From the NCBI RefSeq assembly GCF_025567125.1, contig NZ_JAOQJI010000015.1:21597-85596 (forward strand): a stretch of DNA of 64,000 bases, in the 5' to 3' direction. The notes beneath the pieces are model-generated. The model was not told the DNA's origin. It made no database searches and saw nothing but the letters and a program-made list of their open reading frames with translations. The stretch is from Phocaeicola fibrisolvens (GTDB lineage Bacteria; Bacteroidota; Bacteroidia; Bacteroidales; Bacteroidaceae). Shown in pieces: positions 9,459 to 18,201 of the stretch; position 1 is the first letter of the stretch, and each line of letters begins with the position of its first letter. The translations under genes were made by a program, and so were the position numbers.

Positions 9459-10982
9459 ATGTTAACACACGAAGACAAAGAATTGTTGGCCAAGAAAGGC
9501 ATTTCAGAAGAGAAAATTGCCGAACAGTTGGCTTGTTTTGAGAAAGGTTTTCCGTTCCTGAAATTGTCGGCAGCGGCTTCTGTAGAAAACGGAGGTATCA
9601 TGAAAGCTGAAGCAAAAGATTTCGAACGGTATCTTGCGGCATGGAATGCTTACAAGGATGGGGAGAAGAAAATTGTCAAGTTTGTACCGGCTTCCGGTGC
9701 AGCCAGCCGTATGTTTAAGAATATGTTTGAGTTCTTAGGGGCGGACTATGACAAACCGACGACGGATTTCGAGAAGAAGTTCTTCGACCATATCCATGAC
9801 TTTGCATTCTATAACGACCTGAATGCGGCTTGCATGGACAATACGGGCAAGAACATCGATGCTTTGTTGTCGGAACAGAACTACAAAGCCATTGTATCCA
9901 ATCTGCTGGAAGCTGCAGGATTGAACTACGGTGCCCTGCCGAAGGGACTGCTTAAGTTCCACCGTTATGCCGACGGCGTACGTACACCGCTGGAAGAACA
10001 TCTGGTAGAAGGTGCGTTGTATGCAGCCGGAAAGACAGGTAAAGTGAACATACATTTCACAGTGTCTACCGAACACCGGGCTTTGTTTGAAAAACTGGTG
10101 GCTGCCAAGGTGGGTGAATACGAAGCCAAATACGGCGCGAAATACCATATCAGTTTTTCCGAACAGAAACCGAGTACAGATACGGTGGCAGCCGATATGG
10201 AAAACAAACCTTTCCGCGACAAAGACGGCAAGCTGTTGTTCCGTCCGGGTGGTCACGGGGCTTTGATCGAGAACCTGAACGATCTGGATGCCGATATCGT
10301 ATTCATCAAGAACATCGACAACGTGGTGCCCGACCGTTTGAAGGCAGATACCGTGATTTACAAGAAATTGCTGGCCGGTGTACTTGTCACTTTGCAGAAG
10401 CAGGCTTTCGAATACCTGGAACTGCTGGACAGCGGCCACTACAGTCACGAACAGCTGGAAACGATTATCCGTTTCGTACAGCAGCAGTTGCGTTGCCGCA
10501 GGACAGACCTGAAAGAACTGGAGGATGCTGACTTGGTTATCTATCTGCGCAAGAAACTGAACCGTCCGATGCGTGTGTGTGGTATGGTGAAGAATGTGGG
10601 CGAACCGGGCGGTGGTCCGTTCCTGGCTTATAATCCGGATGGAACCATCTCTCTCCAGATTCTGGAAAGCTCACAGATTGATATGAACGACCCGGAAAAG
10701 AAAGCGATGTTCGAAAAAGGTACGCACTTCAATCCGGTGGATTTGGTATGTGCCATCCGCGATTACAAAGGCCGCAAGTTCAACTTGCTGGAACATGTGG
10801 ACAAGGCTACCGGTTTCATCTCTTACAAGTCGAAGAACGGAAAGGACTTGAAAGCCCTCGAATTGCCAGGATTGTGGAACGGTTCTATGAGCGACTGGAA
10901 TACCGTGTTCGTAGAAGTACCGTTGAGCACGTTCAATCCGGTAAAGACCGTGAACGATTTGCTGCGTGAACAGCATCAATAA
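9459..10982 (+). CDS. DUF4301 family protein
   Basis: A 507-residue soluble protein matching the Bacteroidetes DUF4301 family. Visible landmarks are FVPASGAASRMFKNMFEF near residue 70, a GALPKGLLKFHRYADGVRTP block near 165, and MKNVGEPGGGPFLAYNPDG near 375. The G-A-A-S-R segment and later acidic positions recall nucleotidyltransferase folds, but I cannot assign a reaction. No signal peptide. It is divergent from the RelA-like gene, with a -7 box TATTTTTG at 9402-9409, and ends in a strong terminator. Confidence 0.85.
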   Translation: MLTHEDKELLAKKGISEEKIAEQLACFEKGFPFLKLSAAASVENGGIMKAEAKDFERYLAAWNAYKDGEKKIVKFVPASGAASRMFKNMFEFLGADYDKPTTDFEKKFFDHIHDFAFYNDLNAACMDNTGKNIDALLSEQNYKAIVSNLLEAAGLNYGALPKGLLKFHRYADGVRTPLEEHLVEGALYAAGKTGKVNIHFTVSTEHRALFEKLVAAKVGEYEAKYGAKYHISFSEQKPSTDTVAADMENKPFRDKDGKLLFRPGGHGALIENLNDLDADIVFIKNIDNVVPDRLKADTVIYKKLLAGVLVTLQKQAFEYLELLDSGHYSHEQLETIIRFVQQQLRCRRTDLKELEDADLVIYLRKKLNRPMRVCGMVKNVGEPGGGPFLAYNPDGTISLQILESSQIDMNDPEKKAMFEKGTHFNPVDLVCAIRDYKGRKFNLLEHVDKATGFISYKSKNGKDLKALELPGLWNGSMSDWNTVFVEVPLSTFNPVKTVNDLLREQHQ

Positions 10983-11006
10983 ATTGAGATAGACCGATTG
11001 AATCAT

Positions 11007-11048
11007 AAAAAAGTCCGCTTGTCTGCATCAGACGGGCGGACTTTTTTG
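11007..11048 (+). terminator. Bidirectional terminator after DUF4301
   Basis: A GC-rich stem (AGTCCGC... from 11012 pairing with ...GCGGACT to about 11043) is followed by TTTTTT on the plus strand and preceded by A-rich sequence. It can therefore also serve the convergent araC-type gene. Confidence 0.8.
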
Positions 11049-11095
11049 TCTTCATGTATACCGATTCTCTATTTTTACTGTGCCTTTTCATTTTG

Positions 11096-11989
11096 TTACG
11101 ACAGCTTTTCCCGGTATTCTTTGGGAGAGATACCCAGGTTTCTTTTCACATATTTGCCGAAGAACGACAGTGTGGCGAAATTCAGTTCGTTGGCAATTTC
11201 CTTGATGCTTTTGTCAGGACATTTCAGCAGATATTCCACATCCTTCATGACATAGCTGGTAATCAGGTCGGAAGCTGTTTCTCCGGAATTTTCCTTGCAG
11301 ATGGCCGACAAGTATTTGGCCGTGACGAACAATCGGCTGGCATAGTAGCTTACGGAGCGTTCTTTGGGGTAGGACGAAACCAGCAGTTCGATGAAGGCGT
11401 TGAACAGGTTGCTGGAGGAATTGAAGCAGGTGGGACGCAACTGGATATATTTTTCCAGGGCATCCTGAAACTCATAAATGAATGCTTGCAGGAGGGAGTT
11501 GATGAGTTCTCTCTGGTGACGGTGGGGCGTTCCTGTCAGTTTGGAGTAGAGCAGGTGGTAGTATTGACAAAAAAGCTGGCTTTCCTCTTCGTTGAGCGGA
11601 ATGATGGGGTGCTGGTCCAGATACAGCCTCGAACACCAGTTGCTTGTGGATGCCGACAAGATGAAGACACGTTTGGCATATTCTGGTGAAAGGCAAAATC
11701 CACAGCACTCAAAATCATCACCTATTGTGCCGTGCTTGAGCAGAGTCTGCGGATGGCAAATCATCAGGTCATTCGGACCGATGTCGTAAGAGTTGTTGTT
11801 GAGAGATAAAGATGCTTTTCCTTTCAGGCATAAAATAACTAGGAAGAAGTCTGCCTTTATAGTGTTTTGTTCTATGGCGTCAATCTTATTAACCTGATTA
11901 TGTATGATAACTTGTTCATCCTTGTAAGTTGCCACCTTTTCTATAATCTCGGTACTTGACATCCTGATAAGTTCTATTTCCTTCTCCAT
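11096..11989 (-). CDS. AraC family transcriptional regulator
   Basis: The C-terminal ~100 residues form a double helix-turn-helix of the AraC/XylS type (SVSYYASRLFVTAKYLSAICKE, then KSIKEIANELNFATLSFFGKY and a final LGISPKEYR). The N-terminal part is a cupin-like ligand domain (PNDLMICHPQTLLKHG). The frame stays open 51 codons further upstream, but that stretch is basic and unlike the family and runs into the promoter region. I therefore start at the ATG at 11989 (MEKEIELIRM); 11962 is a second option. It is divergent from the RND efflux operon and is likely its regulator. Confidence 0.85.
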   Translation of the reverse strand: MEKEIELIRMSSTEIIEKVATYKDEQVIIHNQVNKIDAIEQNTIKADFFLVILCLKGKASLSLNNNSYDIGPNDLMICHPQTLLKHGTIGDDFECCGFCLSPEYAKRVFILSASTSNWCSRLYLDQHPIIPLNEEESQLFCQYYHLLYSKLTGTPHRHQRELINSLLQAFIYEFQDALEKYIQLRPTCFNSSSNLFNAFIELLVSSYPKERSVSYYASRLFVTAKYLSAICKENSGETASDLITSYVMKDVEYLLKCPDKSIKEIANELNFATLSFFGKYVKRNLGISPKEYREKLS

Positions 11990-12040
11990 AAATCTAATAA
12001 ATCTAGTTCGATTACAAATGAACTGAATGTTTTTTAATAA

Positions 12041-12126
12041 TCGGTGTTCTATTTTTCTTGATGAGTGTTCTATAAGTGAAATTGATGCAACGAATGGAAA
12101 AATAGGACACTTCCAAGGTGTTCTAT
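12041..12126. promoter_or_regulatory. Repeated AraC-type half-sites in the divergent promoter
   Basis: The decamer RGTGTTCTAT occurs at 12043-12052, 12064-12073 and 12117-12126, and once inverted with one change (ATAGGACACT, 12102-12111). The first two are direct repeats 21 bp apart, two helical turns, the classic AraC spacing. The last two form an inverted repeat with a 5-bp spacer. All lie between the regulator start and the efflux operon start. Function is inferred. Confidence 0.55.
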
Positions 12127-12187
12127 ATATCCTGTGTTTCATGTAATGGTCTTTTCTTTGCGCTCACAAATCGTAGACATACTAAAC

Positions 12188-13225
12188 ATGATAAGATTTA
12201 TGAAAGAATTTCATTGGATGGCCATTGGTTTATTTTTGGTCATGATGTCAGGATGCGGAAGCAGAGAGCAAGCTTCGCAGCAGGTAGACCCTGTAAAGGT
12301 AAAGGTCATGACCGTAGTGTCATCAGTACGGAACGAGACCGTCCGTTTTTCGGGCACGGTGCAAGAAGAAAACGGAAGTGCGTTGAGCTTTCCGCTGATG
12401 GGAAGAGTGAAGTCGGTACAGGTGGATTTGGGAAGCCGGGTGCGGCAGGGGCAGTTGCTGGCTACACTGGACGAAGCGTCCGTAGAAAGCACGTATCAGG
12501 CGGCAAAGGCGGCTTTGAAGCAGGCGGAAGATGCCTACCGGCGAATGAAGGAACTGCATGAAAAAGGGAGTCTGGCCGACATGAAGTGGGTGGAGGTGCA
12601 GAGCAAACTCCAGCAGGCCCAGTCCATGGAGGCAGTGGCCCGGAAGAACCTGACAGACTGCCGGCTGGTGGCTCCGTTTGCCGGGGTGATTGCCGAAAAG
12701 AACCTGGAAGTGGGGCAGAATGTGGTGCCTGGGGTACAGGTCATGAAACTGGTGTCCGACGACCGTCTGAAAGTACGGATTGCCGTACCGGAAACGGAAA
12801 TCATGCACGTGACGAAAGGTCAGAAAGCAGTGATTGAGGCTCCGGTGCTGAACGGCAGACAGGCAGAAGGGGTGGTGATGGAGAAAGGTATCCAGGCCAA
12901 TCCGCTGTCACGGTCGTACGAGGTGAACATCGGCATTCAGACGCCGCATACGGGCTTGCTTCCCGGTATGGTGACGGAGGTATGGCTGCAGGATGCCGAC
13001 AAGAGTCAGACCTGCGTACTTCCTGCCAGCGTGATTCAGCTGGATGAAAGCAACCGCTATTTCGTGTGGGTGAAGGGAGCAGACGGCAAAGCCTCCAAGC
13101 GCGTGGTGACGTGTGGCAAGTTCACGGCAAGCGGAGTAACGGTGGTGGCCGGATTGAGTGAAGGAGAGGAAGTGATTGTGGAAGGCCAGCAGAAGGTGTG
13201 CGAAGGCACGCCGTTGGCCATATAA
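12188..13225 (+). CDS. RND efflux periplasmic adaptor lipoprotein
   Basis: The membrane-fusion subunit of a tripartite RND pump. The N-terminus is a lipoprotein signal (lipobox MSGC, Cys23 from this start). Next come a barrel-sandwich/lipoyl half (SALSFPLMGRVKSVQVDLGSR), a coiled-coil hairpin (~80-150, rich in Lys/Gln/Ala), the second lipoyl half (DCRLVAPFAGVIAEKNLEVG), and beta-barrel and membrane-proximal domains. It is first in an operon with the permease (15 bp gap) and a TolC-type channel. The frame opens at GTG 12134, but ATG 12188 or 12200 give a proper lipoprotein signal; I chose 12188. Confidence 0.92.
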   Translation: MIRFMKEFHWMAIGLFLVMMSGCGSREQASQQVDPVKVKVMTVVSSVRNETVRFSGTVQEENGSALSFPLMGRVKSVQVDLGSRVRQGQLLATLDEASVESTYQAAKAALKQAEDAYRRMKELHEKGSLADMKWVEVQSKLQQAQSMEAVARKNLTDCRLVAPFAGVIAEKNLEVGQNVVPGVQVMKLVSDDRLKVRIAVPETEIMHVTKGQKAVIEAPVLNGRQAEGVVMEKGIQANPLSRSYEVNIGIQTPHTGLLPGMVTEVWLQDADKSQTCVLPASVIQLDESNRYFVWVKGADGKASKRVVTCGKFTASGVTVVAGLSEGEEVIVEGQQKVCEGTPLAI

Positions 13226-13240
13226 AAATAGGTAAAGCAC

Positions 13241-16200
13241 ATGGAAAAGAAACGGAACATAGTAGAGTGGGCCATGCATTATCGCCAGATTGTGATACTG
13301 GTGACATGCTGCCTGGTGGCATTCGGCATATACAGTCTGCCGCAAATGCAGAAAAATGAGTTCCCGGATTTTACCATACGTCAGGGAATGGTGATTGCCG
13401 TGGCTCCCGGGAACACGGTCAATGAGATGGTGGAACAGGTGACGAAGCCATTGGAAAACTATATCTTTACCTACAAGGAGGTGAAGAAGGAAAAGACTTT
13501 TTCGACCACCCGCGACGGAATCGTGTTTGTGCAGGTGGAACTGAATGATGACTTGAACAACAAAGATGAGTTCTGGAGCAAGTTCAAGCACGGAGTGGCC
13601 GCGTTCAAGTCGCAGCTGCCTCCGAATGTGCTGGCCGTGCAGGTGATGGATGATTTCGGCGATACTTCGGCACTGCTGATTACCATGGAGAGCAAGGACA
13701 AGACCTATCGGGAATTGTCGGACTACATGGATGAACTGGAAAACCGGTTGCGCCGTATTCCCAGTGTGGGACGTCTGACCGTCAGCGGAGAAAGACAGGA
13801 ACAGATTTCCATTTACCTGGATCCGGAGCGTCTGTCGCATTACGGACTGAACGAGCAGCTCATCGCCGGACAGTTGTTTGCCAAGGGGTTTGTGACCACC
13901 GGCGGACGCATACAGACTCCTCAGTATGTCTTGCCGGTACACGTGGAAAAGACGTTCAACACGCTCTATGACGTGCAGCAGCAGATTGTGTACAGTGATC
14001 CCTCGGGCAATGTGGTACGCCTGCAGGATGTGGCCCGTGTGGTGAAGGAATACCCTCATGCCGACAGTTACATCAAGAACAACGGCACGAAATGCATTTT
14101 GCTGAGTGTGGAGATGAAAAAAGGCAAGAACATCGTGCAGATGGGGGATGACATCAACCAGGTGCTGGAAGAGTTCAAGAAGGAACTGCCTTCGGAAGTC
14201 AACATGTACCGCATCACGGACCAGGCGCAGGTGGTGGGCGACAGTGTCAATTCGTTCTTGCGTGAGCTGGTTATCGCCATTGTGGCCGTGGTGATTGTGG
14301 TGATGCTGCTGTTGCCGTTACGGGTGGCACTGGTAGCCGCTTCCACCATTCCGATAACCATCTTTATCTCGTTGGGACTCTTTTATGCCTTTGGCATCGA
14401 ACTGAACACCGTGACGCTGGCAGCCCTGATTGTGACCTTGGGAATGATTGTGGACAATTCCATCGTCATAATCGACAGTTATCTGGAGAAAATCGGAGAG
14501 GGGATGTCGCGCTGGCATGCGTCCATTTATAGTGCCACGCATTTCTTTAAATCCATCTTCTCGGCTACGCTGGCCATCAGTATCACGTTCTTCCCCTTCC
14601 TGATTGTGATTCCGGGCATGATACACGACTTCCTGCTGAGCTTCCCTTGGTCCATTTCGCTGATTCTGGGCATTTCCTTGGTGGTGGCCATGTTGTTGGT
14701 ACCGTTCATGCAGTTCTGGTTCATCCGGAAACCGGTGCCTTCGCACAAAAAAGGATTCTCGTTTATGGAGTTTCTGCAGACCTATTACAACAAACTGTTG
14801 GACAAATGTTTTGCGCATCCCTACATCACCCTGATGGGGGGAGTGGCTTCTGTCGTGATAGGTATCTTCCTGATGGGAAAATTGCCGCAGAAACTGATGC
14901 CGGTGGCCGACCGTAACCAGTTTGCCGTAGAGATTTATCTGCCTACGGGAACGGCGGTGGAAAAGACCGCGTGGGCGGCCGATACGATGGAACAGGTGTT
15001 CCGTAAGGACCCGAGAGTGGTTTCCGTCACTTCGTTTGTGGGCTGTTCTTCACCCCGTTTCCATACGGCATACGCCCCTCAGCTGGGAGGAACCAACTAT
15101 GCCCAGCTGATTGTGAACACGAAGGATAACAAGGAAACCGTGGAACTGCTGGATGAATATTCTCCGCGCTACACCGATGCCTTTCCCGACGTGCGGGTAA
15201 GGTTCAAGCAAATCAGTTTCAGCCAGGCAGTTTATCCGATTGAACTCCGTCTGAGCGGCGAGAACTTGGATTCATTGAAGACTGTAGCCGGAAAATACCT
15301 GAGCCTGTTGCGCCGGATGCCCGAGATACGGCTGGCGCAGACTAATTTCAGTGAGCCGCAGACTTCGGCCAAGGTGGTGCTGAAAGAAGATGAGGCTTCG
15401 CGCCTGGGCATCCAGAACGCCCAGCTGGAAACCACGCTGGCCATGCGCTACGGCGACGGACTGAAGGTGGCCAGTGTGTGGGAAGGCGATTATGACATCT
15501 CCGTGACATTGAAGAGCGAGAAAGCCGACTGTGCCGATTTCTCCGATTTGGAAAACGAACTGATTCCGGTGTTGGGAGGTACGCAGGTGCCCTTGCGTCA
15601 GGTAGCGGAAGTGGTACCTTCCGTGAAAGACGGACAGCTGGTCCGCCGGAACGGTATCTATACGATTACGGTGATGGCCGATGTGCGTCGTGACGTGAAC
15701 GTAGCCGCCTTGACGAGTGTAGTGAAAGAGAATGTGGCAGCTATTCCTCTGCCGGATAAAGTAACGCTGGCCTACGGAGGTGACGACGAGCAGGACAATG
15801 AGAATCTTCCTCCCATCATGGGAGCGCTGGCCATTGCTGCTTTCATCATCTTCTTCATTCTGCTGGCCCATTTCCGGCGCATCAGCATTGCCCTGCTGAT
15901 TTTTGCCAGCATGACGCTCTGCCTGTTCGGAACGGCTGTGGGTGTACTGATTCAGGGAGTGGATTTCGGTATGACCTGTACGTTGGGTATTATCAGTCTG
16001 ATGGGTATCATCGTGCGTAACGGTATTATTATGATTGACTATGCCGAGGAATTGCGGGCTACGGAGAAACTCTGTGTGCGCGATGCCATTTATCATTCGG
16101 CCCGTCGCCGTATGCGGCCTATCTTCCTGACTTCGGCTGCGGCTTCCATGGGAGTCATTCCGATGATATTGGGCAAGAGCGGACTTTGGATGCCGATGGG

Positions 16201-16330
16201 TACGGTAATTTGCTACGGTACGCTGATTACCATGCTCTTCCTGCTGACGGTGCTTCCGGTGGCTTATCTGCTGATTTTCAGGGGAAGCTCTGAAAAACGT
16301 GCCCGGCTGGAGGCCTTGGAAAATGCCTGA
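13241..16330 (+). CDS. RND family efflux permease (AcrB-like)
   Basis: A 1029-residue inner-membrane resistance-nodulation-division transporter. It has the expected architecture: TM1 near residue 15-33, a large periplasmic loop, a TM2-TM6 block (~335-480), a second periplasmic loop, and a C-terminal TM block (~860-1015). The TM4 proton-relay motif reads GMIVDNSIVIID, with one Asp then Asn where many drug-exporting HAE1 pumps have two Asp. This places it outside the classic AcrB group, nearer to RND members with a single Asp. Substrate is unknown. It lies between adaptor and outer-membrane factor in one operon. Confidence 0.94.
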   Translation: MEKKRNIVEWAMHYRQIVILVTCCLVAFGIYSLPQMQKNEFPDFTIRQGMVIAVAPGNTVNEMVEQVTKPLENYIFTYKEVKKEKTFSTTRDGIVFVQVELNDDLNNKDEFWSKFKHGVAAFKSQLPPNVLAVQVMDDFGDTSALLITMESKDKTYRELSDYMDELENRLRRIPSVGRLTVSGERQEQISIYLDPERLSHYGLNEQLIAGQLFAKGFVTTGGRIQTPQYVLPVHVEKTFNTLYDVQQQIVYSDPSGNVVRLQDVARVVKEYPHADSYIKNNGTKCILLSVEMKKGKNIVQMGDDINQVLEEFKKELPSEVNMYRITDQAQVVGDSVNSFLRELVIAIVAVVIVVMLLLPLRVALVAASTIPITIFISLGLFYAFGIELNTVTLAALIVTLGMIVDNSIVIIDSYLEKIGEGMSRWHASIYSATHFFKSIFSATLAISITFFPFLIVIPGMIHDFLLSFPWSISLILGISLVVAMLLVPFMQFWFIRKPVPSHKKGFSFMEFLQTYYNKLLDKCFAHPYITLMGGVASVVIGIFLMGKLPQKLMPVADRNQFAVEIYLPTGTAVEKTAWAADTMEQVFRKDPRVVSVTSFVGCSSPRFHTAYAPQLGGTNYAQLIVNTKDNKETVELLDEYSPRYTDAFPDVRVRFKQISFSQAVYPIELRLSGENLDSLKTVAGKYLSLLRRMPEIRLAQTNFSEPQTSAKVVLKEDEASRLGIQNAQLETTLAMRYGDGLKVASVWEGDYDISVTLKSEKADCADFSDLENELIPVLGGTQVPLRQVAEVVPSVKDGQLVRRNGIYTITVMADVRRDVNVAALTSVVKENVAAIPLPDKVTLAYGGDDEQDNENLPPIMGALAIAAFIIFFILLAHFRRISIALLIFASMTLCLFGTAVGVLIQGVDFGMTCTLGIISLMGIIVRNGIIMIDYAEELRATEKLCVRDAIYHSARRRMRPIFLTSAAASMGVIPMILGKSGLWMPMGTVICYGTLITMLFLLTVLPVAYLLIFRGSSEKRARLEALENA

Positions 16331-16366
16331 CAAGGCGATTAGGAATCAAGATAAAGAAGAATCATT

Positions 16367-17656
16367 ATGAAAACGAATCGAAACAGAATCATAGCTTTTC
16401 TATTGATAGGTGGGGCGTGTGTGAATCTGGCCTTCGGGCAGAAAGCGTACACCTTGGATGAATGTATTCAGGCTGCCTTGACAAACAATGTGCGGATGAA
16501 GAATGCCCGTAACGAACTGGAAATGGCCCGACAGGACAAGAAGAAGGCGTTTACCAATTATTTTCCGAGTGTCATGGCGGCGGGTACCGGCTTTATGGCG
16601 GATAAAGGACTGATGCAGATGGATATGGCTCCGGACATGCACATGTCCATGCTCAAGAACGGAATTGCGGGAGGAGTGAGCGCCTCCCTGCCGCTCTTTA
16701 CTGGCGGGCAGATTGTGAACGGAAACCAGTTGGTCAAAGTGGGGGTAGAGGTGAAGCGTTTGCAACGGAACCTCTCTGACAGTGAAGTGACACTGACCAC
16801 GGAGCAGTATTTCTGGCGAGTGGTCACTCTGCAGGAGAAACTCAAGACTTTGGGTAAGGTGGAAACGCAGCTGGATCGTATCTTGCGCGATGTGGAGGCC
16901 TCGGTGGAGGCAGGCGTGGTGACACGCAACGATTTGTTGCAGGTGCAGCTTCGCCGGAACGAGACCAAAAGCAGCCGCCTGCAACTGGAGAACGCTTTGT
17001 CCCTTTCGCGGAACATGCTGGCGCAATATACGGGCCTTGGCTCCGATTTCCTGGCGGTGGCTTTTGCCGTCGACGACCAGCTGCCCTCCTGTCCGGACAG
17101 TCTTTACTGCGACCCGGAGTCGGCCTTGGGACTGACCAGTGAATATGCCCTGTTACAACAGAATGTGAAGGCCAGCCGTCTGCAATACAAGATGGAGTTG
17201 GGCAAGAATCTGCCTACGGTGGCCATTGGCGGAGGGTATGTGTATCATAACTTCTTGCCGGAAGACCAGCGCTTCTGGGTGGGGTTTGCCACGGTGACCG
17301 TGCCTCTGACCGGATGGTGGGGAGGTAGCCATGCCCTCAAGAAGGAGAAGCTCCAGGTGAAGAACACGGAAAACCAGTTGGCCGACCAGGGAGAACTGTT
17401 GGTTATCCGCATGAAAAATGCATGGAACGGGGTGAATGAGGCCTACGAGCAGATAAAAATCGCTCGTCTGTCCATTGATCAGGCCACGGAGAACCTGCGT
17501 TTGAACACCGATTATTACAAGTCAGGTACTTGTACGATGAGTGATTTGCTTGATGCGCAGACCTTGTTTCAGCAAAGCTGTGACAAATACGTGGAAAGCT
17601 ATACAAATTATGAGTTGAAGAAACGGGAATATCTGCAAGTCACGGGGCGCCGTTGA
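16367..17656 (+). CDS. TolC family outer-membrane efflux channel
   Basis: A 429-residue outer-membrane factor with a Sec signal peptide (cleavage near AFGQKAYTL). It has two TolC repeat halves, each starting with the LDECIQAALTNN-type helix and ending in long coiled-coil helices (ETKSSRLQLENALSLSRN and LDAQTLFQQSCDKYVESYTN). It completes the tripartite pump encoded by the two genes before it, 36 bp after the permease stop. A terminator follows at 17675. Confidence 0.93.
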   Translation: MKTNRNRIIAFLLIGGACVNLAFGQKAYTLDECIQAALTNNVRMKNARNELEMARQDKKKAFTNYFPSVMAAGTGFMADKGLMQMDMAPDMHMSMLKNGIAGGVSASLPLFTGGQIVNGNQLVKVGVEVKRLQRNLSDSEVTLTTEQYFWRVVTLQEKLKTLGKVETQLDRILRDVEASVEAGVVTRNDLLQVQLRRNETKSSRLQLENALSLSRNMLAQYTGLGSDFLAVAFAVDDQLPSCPDSLYCDPESALGLTSEYALLQQNVKASRLQYKMELGKNLPTVAIGGGYVYHNFLPEDQRFWVGFATVTVPLTGWWGGSHALKKEKLQVKNTENQLADQGELLVIRMKNAWNGVNEAYEQIKIARLSIDQATENLRLNTDYYKSGTCTMSDLLDAQTLFQQSCDKYVESYTNYELKKREYLQVTGRR

Positions 17657-17674
17657 TTGTTTTTTTCTTGGTGC

Positions 17675-17712
17675 AAAAGGCCGTCTGGAAGTACTTCTGG
17701 CGGCCTTTCTTT
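17675..17712 (+). terminator. Terminator of the RND efflux operon
   Basis: Stem AAAGGCCG (17676-17683) pairs with CGGCCTTT (17701-17708), followed by TCTTTAT. It lies 20 bp after the TolC stop codon. Confidence 0.7.
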
Positions 17713-17730
17713 ATAAAATATTGCATATTA

Positions 17731-17762
17731 ATTGCATATTAATTTAAAATGAGTTACCTTTG
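17731..17762 (+). promoter_or_regulatory. Strong Bacteroides-type promoter ahead of the LysO leader
   Basis: ATTG (17731-17734) and TACCTTTG (17755-17762) are separated by 20 bp, a close fit to the TTTG / TAnnTTTG consensus. Transcription would start near 17769, about 430 nt before the first LysO gene, so the transcript has a long leader. Confidence 0.65.
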
Positions 17763-17768
17763 CACCGT

Positions 17769-17874
17769 GATTCAGAACCAGTGGGAGCGGATGGGACCGC
17801 TTGTTTGCGAAGAGGTTCGCCACATAAAATAAAAAATCCTTTGGAGAAGAAAGACTGCCTTCGAGGTCTTTTTT
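17769..17874 (+). ncRNA. Candidate structured leader RNA with intrinsic terminator
   Basis: From the predicted start the RNA can fold into a junction closed by GTG/CAC (17781-17783, 17821-17823). The junction carries two perfect 5-bp hairpins: AGCGG/CCGCT (17786-17790, 17797-17801) and GCGAA/TTCGC (17807-17811, 17816-17820). A weaker stem at 17851-17870 followed by TTTTTT looks like an attenuator or small-RNA terminator. I do not recognise a known riboswitch class. It could be a free small RNA or a leader controlling the LysO pair. Based on sequence pairing only. Confidence 0.4.
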
Positions 17875-17976
17875 ATGTTTCCCATGAGGGAAACGTACGT
17901 TTTCCATTTGGGAAACATACGGCTCCGGGAGCGGAAACATACGTTTTCGGGCTGAAAAACATAGAAGGTGGGCAGA
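17867..17976 (+). repeat. 22-bp tandem array of hairpin units (array 1)
   Basis: The core GGAAACRTACG recurs at 17889, 17911 and 17933, exactly 22 bp apart, with a decayed fourth unit at 17955. Between cores lie self-complementary stretches (for example GTTTCCC ATGA GGGAAAC), so the transcript would form a row of short hairpins. A 22-bp period is not a multiple of three, which argues against coding. It sits inside the long leader of the LysO pair. Confidence 0.7.
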
Positions 17977-18020
17977 CGTTTTTCTTATATCATAGGGAGA
18001 GTTTGGAGAATAATAAAAGT

Positions 18021-18134
18021 ATGAAAGTGTACGGAGCACATAAGATCATTCAGCGGAAAGCGGGTACGGCGATGTACCGCCTGCGCCTGTCACGTGCACA
18101 TTGGTTTAGCGGATTCCTTCACGAAAGTTTGTAA
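18021..18134 (+). CDS. Possible 37-residue small ORF upstream of LysO genes
   Basis: A short open frame beginning MKVYGAHKIIQRKAG and ending FSGFLHESL, preceded by GGAG 12 bp before the ATG. It is basic, has no signal peptide, and I do not recognise it. The frame is open further upstream to 17760 but there it runs through the 22-bp repeats, so only this part is considered. It could be a leader peptide, a real small protein or chance. Confidence 0.25.
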   Translation: MKVYGAHKIIQRKAGTAMYRLRLSRAHWFSGFLHESL

Positions 18135-18201
18135 GACAGGAAGTTGCGTCTTCCTGACGTGTGGTAGAAATTGCTTATGAACTTTTAATTTCGAATTTGT
18201 T

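Noticed and set aside
12908..14059. 383-codon frame opposite the RND permease
   Set aside because: Antisense shadow with unnatural composition; the plus-strand permease is unmistakable.
17889..17976. CRISPR array
   Set aside because: Repeats are 22 bp including variable parts, without separate spacers, and no cas genes are present in the window. The same holds for 40948-41035.
17760..18020. Continuous plus-strand frame across the LysO leader (upstream part of a 124-codon frame)
   Set aside because: It runs through the hairpins and the 22-bp repeats, whose period would change the reading frame in each unit. The amino-acid content is not protein-like.
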